This document shows positions 20,039 through 27,921 of a stretch of 27,921 nt of DNA, in pieces (positions within the stretch are counted from its first letter, which is position 1; each line of letters opens with the position of its first letter). Below the pieces are notes generated by a model. That model was not told where the DNA came from and searched no databases. It saw only the letters and a program-made list of their open reading frames with translations. The DNA lies in NCBI GenBank assembly GCA_049999725.1, contig JBNGIS010020425.1, positions 1-27,921 of the forward strand, read 5' to 3'. Made by a program: the position numbers and the translations under genes. The DNA comes from Haplomitrium mnioides. Lineage: Eukaryota > Marchantiophyta > Haplomitriopsida > Calobryales.

Positions 20039-20344
20039 TTGCTCCATTGTCATGGTATGATTGAGAAGCAATCTTGTAGTATGTTGGTGGATAACAGGAT
20101 TCCTAAAACTTTTATGTCACTACGTTTTTCTAAGATAATCAAAGCAAAATTTAGACCTGTCAAAGTGAGTGTTGTGACTATGGTCAATGGCCAAAAGCAT
20201 GATGTGTTTCGCTTTCAAAAGCCATTTCTTTTAAGGATTGAAAAAAAGTATATGGAATCTATACAATTTGTTATTGCACTTGTACAATATGACATTATTT
20301 TAAAGTTCCAGTGGTTTGAAGATCAATTGGCTCAATTTGATTGA
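20039..20344 (+). pseudogene. gypsy protease remnant
   Basis: SMLVDNRIPKTFMS fits the L-V-D-S-G-A-S-H-x-F-I-S active-site segment, with Ser-Gly lost. DIILKFQWFEDQ fits the D-x-I-L-G-x-x-W-L end of retropepsins. The frame stops at TGA near 20342. Confidence 0.55.
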
Positions 20345-21805
20345 GCAAAGCGATAGATTGAAGTTACTTTGAAAGGTAAGAATTTTCTTTTGAGGTGTTC
20401 GACATCATTAGTGAAGAATCCTAAATCAGTTCAGCATGTTAGTTCAGTGGAGCAAAAGTTATCTATCTTTGTTGTTTGGATCAAGCTCATCATGAATTTG
20501 ATTAAAAAGGGAGGAAAAATTGCGCCTACCTCAATGATAGATGATATTTTGAAGAAGTTTGCAGATGTATTTATGGAGAATTTTCCAAAAGAATTACCAC
20601 ATGATTGTGAAATGCCTTTTCCGATTGAGTTAGTACCAAGAAGTACTCCTTATAATCGATCTATATATCGGTTATCACCATAAGAAGTAGAGGAGCTTCA
20701 AAAGACATTGACGGATCTTCTTGAGAAGGACTTCATTCAATATAGTACTTTGCCTTGGAGAGCTCTGGTATTCTTTGTGCCAAAGAAAGATGGTGGATTT
20801 CGTCTTTGTACATATTACCGAGGCTTCAACAATCGAACACTGAAGAATGCCTATCATCTACCTCGTATTGATGATTTTGTTAGATCAATTGAGTAGTGTG
20901 CGATTTTTTTTCTAAGCTAGATCTTTGAAGTGGTTATTAGCAAATTCCTATCAAGCCAAGTGATGTGCCAAAGACGGCTTTTCGTACAATGTATGGGCAT
21001 TTTGAGTGGAAGGTTCTTACATTTGGCCTTACTAAGGCTCCGACATTATTGATGGATCAAATCCATTGAGTTTTTGATGGTTTATTGGATAAGTCAGTGT
21101 TGGTGTTTTCGGACGATATACTCATCTTTAGTAAAAGTGAGGTTGATCATCATGATCATCTTAAAGAAGTATTGTAAAACTCAGATTAAAGTTATTACAG
21201 AGTGGCCAATGCCAAATGATGTTAAGGATGTTCAAGCTTTCAATGGATTGGCAAGTTTTTATTGAAGATTCATCTATTACTATGCTCATATTGATACACC
21301 GCTTATAGATTTGTTAGGTAAGGGGGTGAAGTTTCAATAGACGACCAAAGAGCAAGAGGCATTTCAACGACTCAAAGATGCAGTGTCTTCTCGTCCAATT
21401 CTACAACCATATGATCCAAATTCATGTTGTATAGTTGATTTTAATGGCTCTAATTTTGCTATTGGAGCAATGTTACGACAAGAGTTTGAAGATGGACTTC
21501 ATCTGATTGCCTTCGTGTCACGGCGACTAAATGCAGTGAAGAGAAATTATTTTGCAAGGGAGTTATGGTACAAATACTCAAATTTTTTGATCTTGAGATT
21601 CAAAATGATGGATTTTTCCATTCTTCATCATCGATGGGAAGATCAACTACAGCTCTTTGATATCAAGTTGGAGTACGAGTCCAAAAAGTTCCATACTATT
21701 TCTAATAATGCATTGTCACGAAGACCGAATCATCATCGAAATATATTGGAGGCTGCAAATGTTAGCATATTGTATCTTAATGAAGCAACCAGTGACTGCT
21801 TTTGA
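20345..21805 (+). pseudogene. gypsy reverse transcriptase and RNase H remnant
   Basis: The RT shows DVFMENFPKELP, PYNRSIYRLSP, VFFVPKKDGGFRLC and the catalytic FSDDILIFSKS near 21104-21135, spread over several frames with stops near 20680, 20895 and 21260. RNase H shows VDFNGSNFAIGAMLRQ near 21437 and ends with NALSRRPNHH near 21710-21735. The usual integrase HHCC zinc finger does not follow. Confidence 0.75.
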
Positions 21806-21901
21806 TAAAATTTATATGAAGATGTTTCTTTTAATCTTGTTAAGTCATGTTTGGCGGTCAAAGATAGTGAGTATCATGTCTTTTCCATTTGGGATGGTAT
21901 T

Positions 21902-21952
21902 TGTAATAGTTCAAGCATAAGGTTGTGCTATTTGTAAGAAAATAAAGAGGAA
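21902..21952 (+). repeat. 3' LTR of gypsy element, first 51 bp only
   Basis: TGTAATAGTTCAAGCATAAGG...AAATAAAGAGGA matches 18909-18959, after a weak purine tract. It is truncated where AT-rich flank of methyltransferase copy 2 begins. Confidence 0.7.
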
Positions 21953-22754
21953 ACATCAACTACTTTGAACCAAGAACCGCTACTCAATTTTTGTTTCAAT
22001 TGGCATTCGCAAAAAACCAATTTCAAAATTTTAGTATGCAAAATCATGAATTTGATGCTAGCAAGATAAATTTTTTGTGCATAATCCATTAAAAACAAAT
22101 CTTCTTATGAGTATTTAAAAAAAATTGTTTCATAATTTCATCTGTCAAAGGCATGAGCACCATCTAGCAAAATATATATAGACAAAATACGACATTTGTT
22201 GTTAAACATTCTGAAAACTAATAATTATTGCAAAAATTTGTAAAATTTATAAAAATATTCAAATTTTATCAAAAATGTTTTAAATTTGTAAAATTTGTAA
22301 AATATAAATTTGTAAAATTTATAAAAATATTCAAATTTTATCAAAATGCTTAAGCCTATGCATGCATTGACAACAAAGGCCCAAGTACATGCACGCATTG
22401 TAGAAAAGATCCCTGCGCACAGGAAGAACTGCAACTAACTCGAGCCTGAAAAATTGAAGCCCATGTGCACATGGACAACTGAAGCAAGCATAGACTGCTG
22501 AATAATTGGAAGTAAGGAATGCAAAAGCCCATCTAAGAAGAAACATAAAATGAAAAAAGAAAGTGATCTTCCATGCGAGCATAGACTTCATTGCTAAATT
22601 AAATAAAAACCAACATTTTTTGTTCAAAAACCATTTTGCAAAGCAAATTGAATTGTGATGAATAAACTTAAATTGGATTGGAAGTGTAGCAAGATTGAAA
22701 CTTTAGAAAATTAATTTTTTTAAGGAAAATACTTTATTATGTACAAAAATTACA
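21953..22754. other. AT-rich 3' flank of methyltransferase copy 2
   Basis: No gene recognised. It contains a 72-bp-period tandem duplication (22234-22346), scattered CCATGTGCACATGG-type palindromic units (22355-22490) and, from about 22565, clear homology to 14750 onward (CATAGACTTCATTGCTAA), which leads into the stop codon of the methyltransferase. Confidence 0.5.
22234..22346. repeat. AT-rich tandem duplication, 72-bp period
   Basis: The 41-bp block starting AAATTTGTAAAATTTATAA occurs at 22234 and again at 22306, apparently identical by eye. Confidence 0.8.
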
Positions 22755-23396
22755 TCACTCTGATAAAACAACTCTATCCTCTTCAAGAGGAATTGTCTCA
22801 TCTAAATCAACTGGCTGAGAAGCTTCAGCATTTGCAGCCACAAGAGAGTCCCTTTGAGACTATCTTGTCCCAAAAATGGCAACAAAATCACTAGTAGCAC
22901 TTGCAGTACCAGGAGAAACAGGTTCCTTGTGGCAAACATACACTACGTGCGATTCCATCATGTCGGATGGAAAAACAACCATCGTCAAAACTCTCTAAGG
23001 AATGTAGATAGACTAACGTCTATCATATTCTACAACAATGCAATTTCGCATCAACTTCAAAGCACAAACAAAGCATGTGCTCAATCCAAAGCAAAGATCT
23101 ATGATCCAATCTTGCTCTGTTGATAAATGGTCAATAAAAAAATTGTAGAGAGGCTGGGGCTTTTGATAAACATTTATAGAAACATCATCTCTTGGATGTT
23201 TTAGTTTCATTGATACCGCAAGACAACTAAACACACTACGCATAATTTGTCGAGGACGACCACTTGCATCAGCAGGTTGCAAATTGAATAGCCTCATGCT
23301 CCTCTTTCCCTCCTTTGTCTAGTAGCCCACAATCCAATACTCGTGAGCGTGAGCAATTCTTGGACCACCAGAATGATGAATATTGCTTTTGTCCAT

Positions 23397-23493
23397 GTAG
23401 AAAAAAAAACAAACAAATCATACACTTGAAACAAAGTGTAGGAAAACTAAACAAGGTAAACTAGAAAAACAAAAAAATCAAAAAAGAACTCAC
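23397..23493 (-). other. Short intron in methyltransferase copy 2
   Basis: Donor GTGAGT at 23493, about 97 bp, between motif IV and the HEYWIVGY segment, at the same position as the intron in copy 1. The acceptor reads CTACATG where an AG is expected. Confidence 0.55.
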
Positions 23494-24037
23494 TAGATGT
23501 CGTGGTTGATGGCACAACAAACCTCTTGAAGAACATCCTCAACGATGCCAAATTGTTGCGAAGAATGTATTATAACAAAAGACTAAAAATACGAAGTAGT
23601 GACTGCCGCAAAAGAGGAAACCATGTCAAAAATGTTGTCTCTAGAAAAAGGTTCAGAATCATCGTGCTTGCATTCCCTAAGGTTGTAATCATATGGAATA
23701 TTTGTAATGGCCAAAGTGAAACATCTAAGTTTCACAAATCCTTCCAACTAATAAGCATTGGACTCCCCGTGGACTTGGTAATATGCCATACTGAGTCCAT
23801 CAACGAAGGATAGTAAGTCCTCGTCTTTGTCCCTCTGAAATCCATCAATTAAAATGGCAGCAGCAACATTTTGCTGCTTTGATTTCCACTCTCTAGCTTT
23901 TTGGCAATGAAGCAGAAAAGAAAGAGGGCAGAAACAACTGGTCTTGATCATCTAAGGTTTCTTCGACCCCCAATCTTTTTCTCCCTTTTCTAGTTGTCGT
24001 CAATTTCTTGGCAAGCTGCTGCTCAAACCTTTTGTCT

Positions 24038-24537
24038 CTATGCACACAACAAAAATGGAAAAATATTAAAGGAGAAAACAAAAAACATTTTCACTTAAGA
24101 GAGGAAGACAATTTGAGCAAAGACAATGGTGGTTAAACTAGGATTGACTTTAAAGTCCATGCTCGTATGGACATTGAAGTCTAGGAATGCGTGGACTTTG
24201 AAGTCCATGTGCATATGGACATTGCAATACCTGCACGTAGGGACTTGGAGTCCATGCACACATGGACCTTGAAGTCTATGTGCTTCTAGACATTGAAGTC
24301 CAAGCGCAGCTGGACTTTGAAGTCCATGCTTGCATGGACATTCTGTCCAAGCACCTAGGGACTTCTCTACACGCAAGGACTGCATTATCCATGCGCGCTT
24401 GGACTTTGCGTATGGACTTTGAAGTCCATCCGCACATGGACTTTGACTCAAAATGAATTTCATTTTAACAAAACACAATCTACAATAAATTCAATGCAAC
24501 TCTAGACAAGTAAATGTTAAGTAGAAAACAAACTTAC
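24038..24537 (-). other. 500-bp intron in methyltransferase copy 2, holding a palindrome array
   Basis: Donor TTG/GTAAGTTTG at 24537 and acceptor TTTTTGTTGTGTGCATAG/AGAC at 24039-24038 are both close to consensus, with a pyrimidine-rich tract before the acceptor. Protein-like sequence lies on both sides and is absent inside. The coding phase across it does not match exactly, which fits the other frameshifts in this pseudogene. Confidence 0.65.
24155..24442. repeat. Tandem array of 24-bp palindromic units (18-bp hairpin + 6-bp spacer)
   Basis: Eleven near-complete and two shortened units. Each has a core like GTCCATG-nnnn-CATGGAC followed by a spacer like TTTGAA or ATTGAA. Inverted arms are 4-7 bp in the complete units: 7 bp in the units at about 24250 and 24319, 6 bp in several others. 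One unit reads GTCTATGTGCTTCTAGAC, where both arms have changed together so that pairing is kept. The loops are GC-rich and variable (GCGC, CTTG, CACA, TGCAT). The array lies within the 500-bp intron. It can be read the same way on both strands. Confidence 0.9.
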
Positions 24538-25626
24538 CAACAACTTCTCAAAACTCAAGTAAAACACAACCATCTTTGACTCCTTGGTGTGGAGAAGGTA
24601 CTCCTCTCTTTCTTCTTCCCTGTTGCTGCAGTAAGCTTTGGAGCAAAAAGATTTCACCATCACTGCCAAAACTTTATGTCTCTCTACTTCACAAGACATT
24701 TCTTCCATTGAAAGCTATCCGACTTCCACCCATTTCAAAATTGGTATTTTTGCTTCATCAGGAAGACTCTGAAGGGACCTCCAATGTGTCCACTTCACTT
24801 TCTCTATTCTCAATGATCCCTTGGCTTTCGACTTTTGGCCCTTTACTGTATTCTTCTCCCACATAGAAAAAATGCTTGGTTGTAAATCTCAAAGCTCACC
24901 ACTTCTGAACATGAGCTGGAACCAATTGTCTTGAGAAGTGATTGTCTTCTCAAAGGCCGATTTGGGCTTGATCTCCAAGGTCTCCAACACTAATTCCCTT
25001 TTAATTTTTGGGATGACACCATCCCGCTCTCCACAAACCTCTGATGCCAATATTTGACCTTGTGAATCAAGGTCATCTCCAACTTGTTTCTCTGGTAATA
25101 ATTGTCATCAGTTGCAAAAATACGGGTCTTTGTTGGTGTAAGACCAACATAAACATAGCAATTGCAGAGCAAAAGCGTTGGATTCTTTGCTCCATATTTG
25201 GTGATCAAAATTTGCCTTGCGATAGCACTATGATTATCTCCAGCATTCTCGTACCAATACTTGTCAAGGTTCATTATATCAAAATGTGACTTATCCTTTA
25301 GCCATCACTTGGGGTCAACATCAACAATAAAAAAAACTATGTGTATATTTTCTTGTGAGCATTCTTTGTGCCAAAAGCTCAACAAAGTCTTCATTCAACC
25401 TCTTAATCTAGAATAGCCCCCAACTATTCATTTTAGGTTTCAGAAGTCTGAATTGCAAACTCCATGATTTTATTTTTATCTTCTTTAGAAACTGTCTAAG
25501 GGTCCACCTACTCACGCTCTTTGAATGTTCACAGCCCTTTGTGCAATTTTCGCTCTTGATGTTGGAGCCTAAACTGGCTCAAGCTCAAATTCCTCCCCTA
25601 AGGTATTCGGTGTTGAGGATGAGAGG

Positions 25627-25694
25627 GCAACAAAAGAAGACTTTGTTGGAGACTGAGAGGAAGCAACAGAAGAAGACTTTGTTGGATACTAGGA
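25627..25694 (-). repeat. 36-bp tandem repeat coding for a 12-residue Ser/Thr-rich repeat
   Basis: GCAACA(A/G)AAGAAGACTTTGT starts at 25627 and again at 25663. The period is a multiple of three, and on the minus strand it reads SPTKSS-V-A type repeats in the frame that leads to the ParB-like region. Confidence 0.65.
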
Positions 25695-25780
25695 GGGGGG
25701 AGACTCTTCCTCAAAAATTGAATCTAGCACAAACTTTTTCTTTTTGACAACCTATTTCTTCTTTCTTGGAGCCTCTATTG

Positions 25781-25978
25781 TGTTGAAATATCGAGCTCTA
25801 ATAGGCTGCCAGGCTGAGCTGGCAGCCCCTTTAGTTTAGTTAAGGTTCATTTTATATGTGGGGCAGATTGGAGTCGCGTGTGCACTCCTCCCCTTGATGT
25901 ATTTTTTGAGGCCATCGAGCCATTGTGAATATATGCAGTTTTTCTCCACACCCCGTGAGCGCAGTGTAATTGTTGACA
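25781..25978 (+). repeat. 5' LTR of copia C, copy 2
   Basis: 198 bp, TGTTGAAAT to GTTGACA, followed with no gap by the PBS. It is short for a copia LTR. It contains a perfect stem-loop at 25804-25827. Confidence 0.85.
25804..25827. promoter_or_regulatory. Perfect 9-bp stem-loop in copia C LTR
   Basis: GGCTGCCAG-GCTGAG-CTGGCAGCC: 9-bp arms with a 6-nt loop, 24 bp from the LTR start. It could be a protein-binding palindrome or an RNA hairpin near the end of the 3' LTR transcript. Copy 1 has two mutations in it. Confidence 0.6.
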
Positions 25979-25996
25979 TGGTATCAGAGCAGGTTC
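25979..25996 (+). other. Primer-binding site, copia C copy 2
   Basis: TGGTATCAGAGCAGGTTC is the usual plant initiator-Met tRNA complementary site and directly follows the LTR. Confidence 0.9.
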
Positions 25997-27265
25997 AGGA
26001 ACAGAAAGTGGCGCAACACTACAGAGTAGAATACTTTTGAGGAGAAGGAAGAAAAAAAGGAAAAAAGAAAAACCTTGGTCGAAGAGGCTCCCCGGCTATC
26101 AAATCGTTTGCAGAAACATTTGGTGCAGAAGAAAATTGCTAGTGTTGGTGAAGAAAGAATTTGCTGAAGAATTGAAGACAGAAGACTACTGCTAAAGAAN
26201 NNNNNNNNNNNNNNNNNNNNNNNNNNNNNNNNNNNNNNNNNNNNNNNNNNNNNNNNNNNNNNNNNNNNNNNNNNNNNNNNNNNNNNNNNNNNNNNNNNNG
26301 TTCGAATAGGGGTCGAAGCTGAAGAGCTCGAGCAAATCAATCAGGGTGTTGGAAGGCAGAAATCGAAGTCATTTCTGCCTGTCTGTGAGCGCAGCAGGGT
26401 TGCTTGGAGGAGACAATTTGATTGGAGATCAAATCACTTGAATCAAAACAGCAGAATTGAAGGACAGCAAAAGTGAAGGTGAAGAAATTTGCTGAAGAAG
26501 AACTCGCGAAGAGTTCTAGGGTTTCCAAAATTCGAAGTCAAACTTGCATAACTCTGCCACTCGATTTGAGTTTGCTACTTGAGAAATTGCAGCAGCAAAA
26601 TCACAGGTTTTGTTGTTGGTGAAGAGCATCGAAGAGGAATTCGGAGAAGAATCGAAGGAGGGTCTTTTGTTGATGTTGAAGAAGAATCAAAGAAGACAAA
26701 GGAGTCTTCAAGAAACATTACAGAGATATTTTGCTGAAGGAGAATTGCAGGAATTGAAGAAACATCAAGGCAACAATCAAAGAGCTATTACCTGTTGTTG
26801 AAGAAGAATTGAAGGAAGGAGATTGCAGAAATCGAACAAAAATCAAAAGGAGAAGGAAGTCGAGTAGAAGGCAAAATATTTGAGCAAGAACCGATTTGAT
26901 TTGAAGCTGGTGTTGCTTCAGTTGGGCAAAACAAATTGCAGAAGACAGAGAAGAGCATACCTGATTGAAGCATGTGTGCAGATTGATCTGAATATGATCG
27001 AAGTAGAGAACAGATTGCAAGTGCTGAAGAAGAATTGATGAGCACGACTGGCTTTGGTGGAAATCGTCAAGTGGAGAGGCATCAGTTCAGGGATCAGCTG
27101 ATCACAACTCTTCTTGAAGGTAGTAGTTAAGGCCTGTAGTTTTTTCATCTGTTGTCATAACGCCTGGAACTCTTCACACATAAGCTCAACATCAAACACC
27201 TAAAATCCCTGAAACCTGAAACTATACAAAGCTGATAGTACATTTCATTTAAGCCAGCAAGGAAG
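25997..27265 (+). other. copia C leader, copy 2
   Basis: A purine-rich leader with repeated GAAGAA-type words. Short frames are not conserved with copy 1. No coding domain is recognised. Confidence 0.55.
26200..26299. other. Assembly gap (100 N)
   Basis: Exactly 100 N, the conventional placeholder for a gap of unknown length, so the true leader length and distances across it are unknown. Confidence 0.97.
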
Positions 27266-27921
27266 ATGGCAGATGGAATCTCTCAGATAGTCAGTGAGAA
27301 ACTGACTGAAAACAATTATAATGTTTGGTCAATCAGAATGAAAAACTTTATAAAAGGAAGAGGGTACTGGGACTTCATCACAGGAGATGAAGTTGAACCA
27401 GTCTTAGGCCCGTCCCCATCCACTGAGGAGATGCAAGCCTTCAAGACACATATAGAGAAGGTCTACAAGCTGTTGTACTAGCTAACCATCAGTGTCGATG
27501 ACAAGATGATGGGTTATGTGTCAGCAGCTAAGACACCCAAGGAAGCTTGGGACATCCTGAAAGAGAGATATGCCATCACGTCAGATGCAAAGGAGCTGGC
27601 ATTACAGATGGAATTTTTTAATCTGCAAAAGGAAAAAATGAATGTAAATGCCCTTGCCTTGAAGATCAAATCACTAGCTGAGCAGCTAGCAAATGTTGGA
27701 GAAGAAGTGAAGGAGAGTGCAATGGTCGCAGTTTCCCTGAATGATTTAGGCAAAGAGTATAAACAGTTCAAAACATCAATGAGGACGAGAGAAAGAACCA
27801 CATCCTTTTCACAGTTGATTGTCATGCTAGTGGCAGAAGAACTTGACATTGGAGGAGGTGCCTCAAGTAGTCAAGAACAAGCATTCTACTCTAATAGGGG
27901 TAGAGGAAGAGGAGGCAGAAG
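27266..27921 (+). pseudogene. copia C gag, copy 2, partial, one premature stop
   Basis: Starts MADGISQIVSEKLTENNYN. UBN2/Retrotran_gag_2-type core: NVWSIRMKNFIKGRGYWDF, AWDILKERYAIT, LALKIKSLAEQLANVG, SMRTRERTTSFSQLI, EELDIGGGASSS, then an Arg/Gly-rich stretch at the window edge where the zinc knuckle should follow. TAG at 27479-27481 replaces the Trp codon (TGG) still present at the matching place in copy 1. Otherwise the frame stays open for about 218 codons. Gag would form the virus-like particle that packages element RNA. Confidence 0.85.

Larger units (their letters stand above)
18909..21952 (+). mobile_element. Ty3/gypsy element with no integrase, 3' LTR cut short
   Basis: The 5' LTR is 18909-19283. 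The interior encodes gag, protease, RT and RNase H in degraded frames. The 3' LTR begins at 21902, repeating the first 51 bp of the 5' LTR with few changes, then breaks off. RNase H ends near 21805, only about 100 bp before the 3' LTR, so the integrase and chromodomain region is deleted. Inserted in copia C copy 1. Confidence 0.8.
22755..25780 (-). pseudogene. ParB-like / N4/N6 DNA methyltransferase gene, copy 2
   Basis: Minus strand, N to C. (1) Ser/Thr-rich start with two 12-residue repeats SPTKSSFVA/PTKSSSVA (25690-25627). (2) ParB/sulfiredoxin-like region: LNEDFVELLAQRML (about 25400), VDVDPK, YWYENAGDNHSAIARQ (about 25255-25205; ParB G-x-H/R-R-x-x-A equivalent), YVYVGLTPTKTRIFATDDN and a Tyr/Trp-rich helix. 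(3) Linker KWTHWRSLQSLPDEAKIP (about 24790), ending at donor TTG/GTAAGT. (4) 500-bp intron. (5) RFEQQLAKKLTTTRKGRKR, then motif IV AITNIPYDYN (about 23715-23690). (6) A 97-bp intron. (7) HEYWIVGYWTKEGKRSMRL, VYQKPQPLYNFFIDHL, motif I DWIIDLCFGLST (about 23110-23075), NCIVVEYD and an acidic tail ending at TGA 22755-22757, with AATAAAG just downstream. Several TAG stops (mostly readable as CAG or AAG) and frameshifts, including one in a T8 run near 25330, make it a pseudogene. The order IV then I is the beta-class arrangement. ParB-methyltransferase fusions are known from phages and bacterial mobile elements. Confidence 0.62.
25781..27921 (+). mobile_element. copia element C, copy 2 (runs off right edge)
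   Basis: LTR, canonical primer-binding site, leader of about 1.25 kb and most of gag. It is closer to intact than copy 1: TGTTGAAAT...TTGTTGACA LTR ends, a perfect PBS, and one in-frame stop in the visible gag. A 100-N gap interrupts the leader. Confidence 0.88.

Noticed and set aside
24155-24442. CRISPR-like array
   Set aside because: Spacers are only 6 bp and nearly constant while the repeats themselves vary. It lies in a plant intron with no cas genes, so it is a palindromic minisatellite.
24095-24478. Open frames across the palindrome array on both strands
   Set aside because: They arise from the 24-bp period being a multiple of three and show only repeat-derived HGLQ/MDFEV-type words. 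The region is intronic.
27514-27849. Minus-strand open frame of 111 codons
   Set aside because: Antisense shadow of the copia C gag. A matching shadow exists at 17900-18109.

Overview
The window is a repeat-rich stretch of nuclear DNA from a land plant. The evidence is Ty1/copia and Ty3/gypsy retrotransposons primed from initiator-Met tRNA, spliced genes with short GT..AG introns, and a host gene (EMC5) close to its plant relatives. The Penelope-like reverse transcriptase and the ParB/DNA-methyltransferase gene would suit a non-flowering lineage (moss, lycophyte, fern or gymnosperm), but the sequence alone does not settle this.

1-10.8 kb is a nest of mobile elements. A minus-strand Penelope-like RT fragment (9926-10826) is cut at 9925 by minus-strand copia element B (4701-9925, two LTRs, heavily decayed pol). 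The left LTR of B appears to be interrupted by plus-strand copia element A (290-4700, 3' LTR present, gag-pol with three stops and two frameshifts). The gag of A is in turn broken by a third LTR (1-289) whose element lies off the left edge.

10.8-14 kb holds the only apparently intact host gene found: a four-exon minus-strand gene for EMC5 (ER membrane protein complex subunit 5, also called membrane magnesium transporter), 95 residues in phase across three introns.

14-25.8 kb carries two decayed minus-strand copies of an unusual gene. The better-preserved copy (22755-25780) reads as a Ser/Thr-rich N-terminus, a ParB/sulfiredoxin-like region, a 500-bp intron and a beta-class N4/N6 DNA methyltransferase with motif IV before motif I. 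The 500-bp intron contains an array of about twelve 24-bp units, each an 18-bp imperfect palindrome plus a 6-bp spacer. Looser relatives of these units occur next to both copies. Copy 1 (14945-16080) is broken by copia element C (16081-18908), which is itself cut by an integrase-less gypsy element (18909-21952). A second copia C (25781 to the right edge, with a 100-N assembly gap) abuts the N-terminal end of copy 2.

The most notable content is the ParB-like/DNA-methyltransferase gene family with its intronic palindrome array, followed by the uninterrupted Penelope-type RT fragment and the EMC5 gene hidden between transposons.
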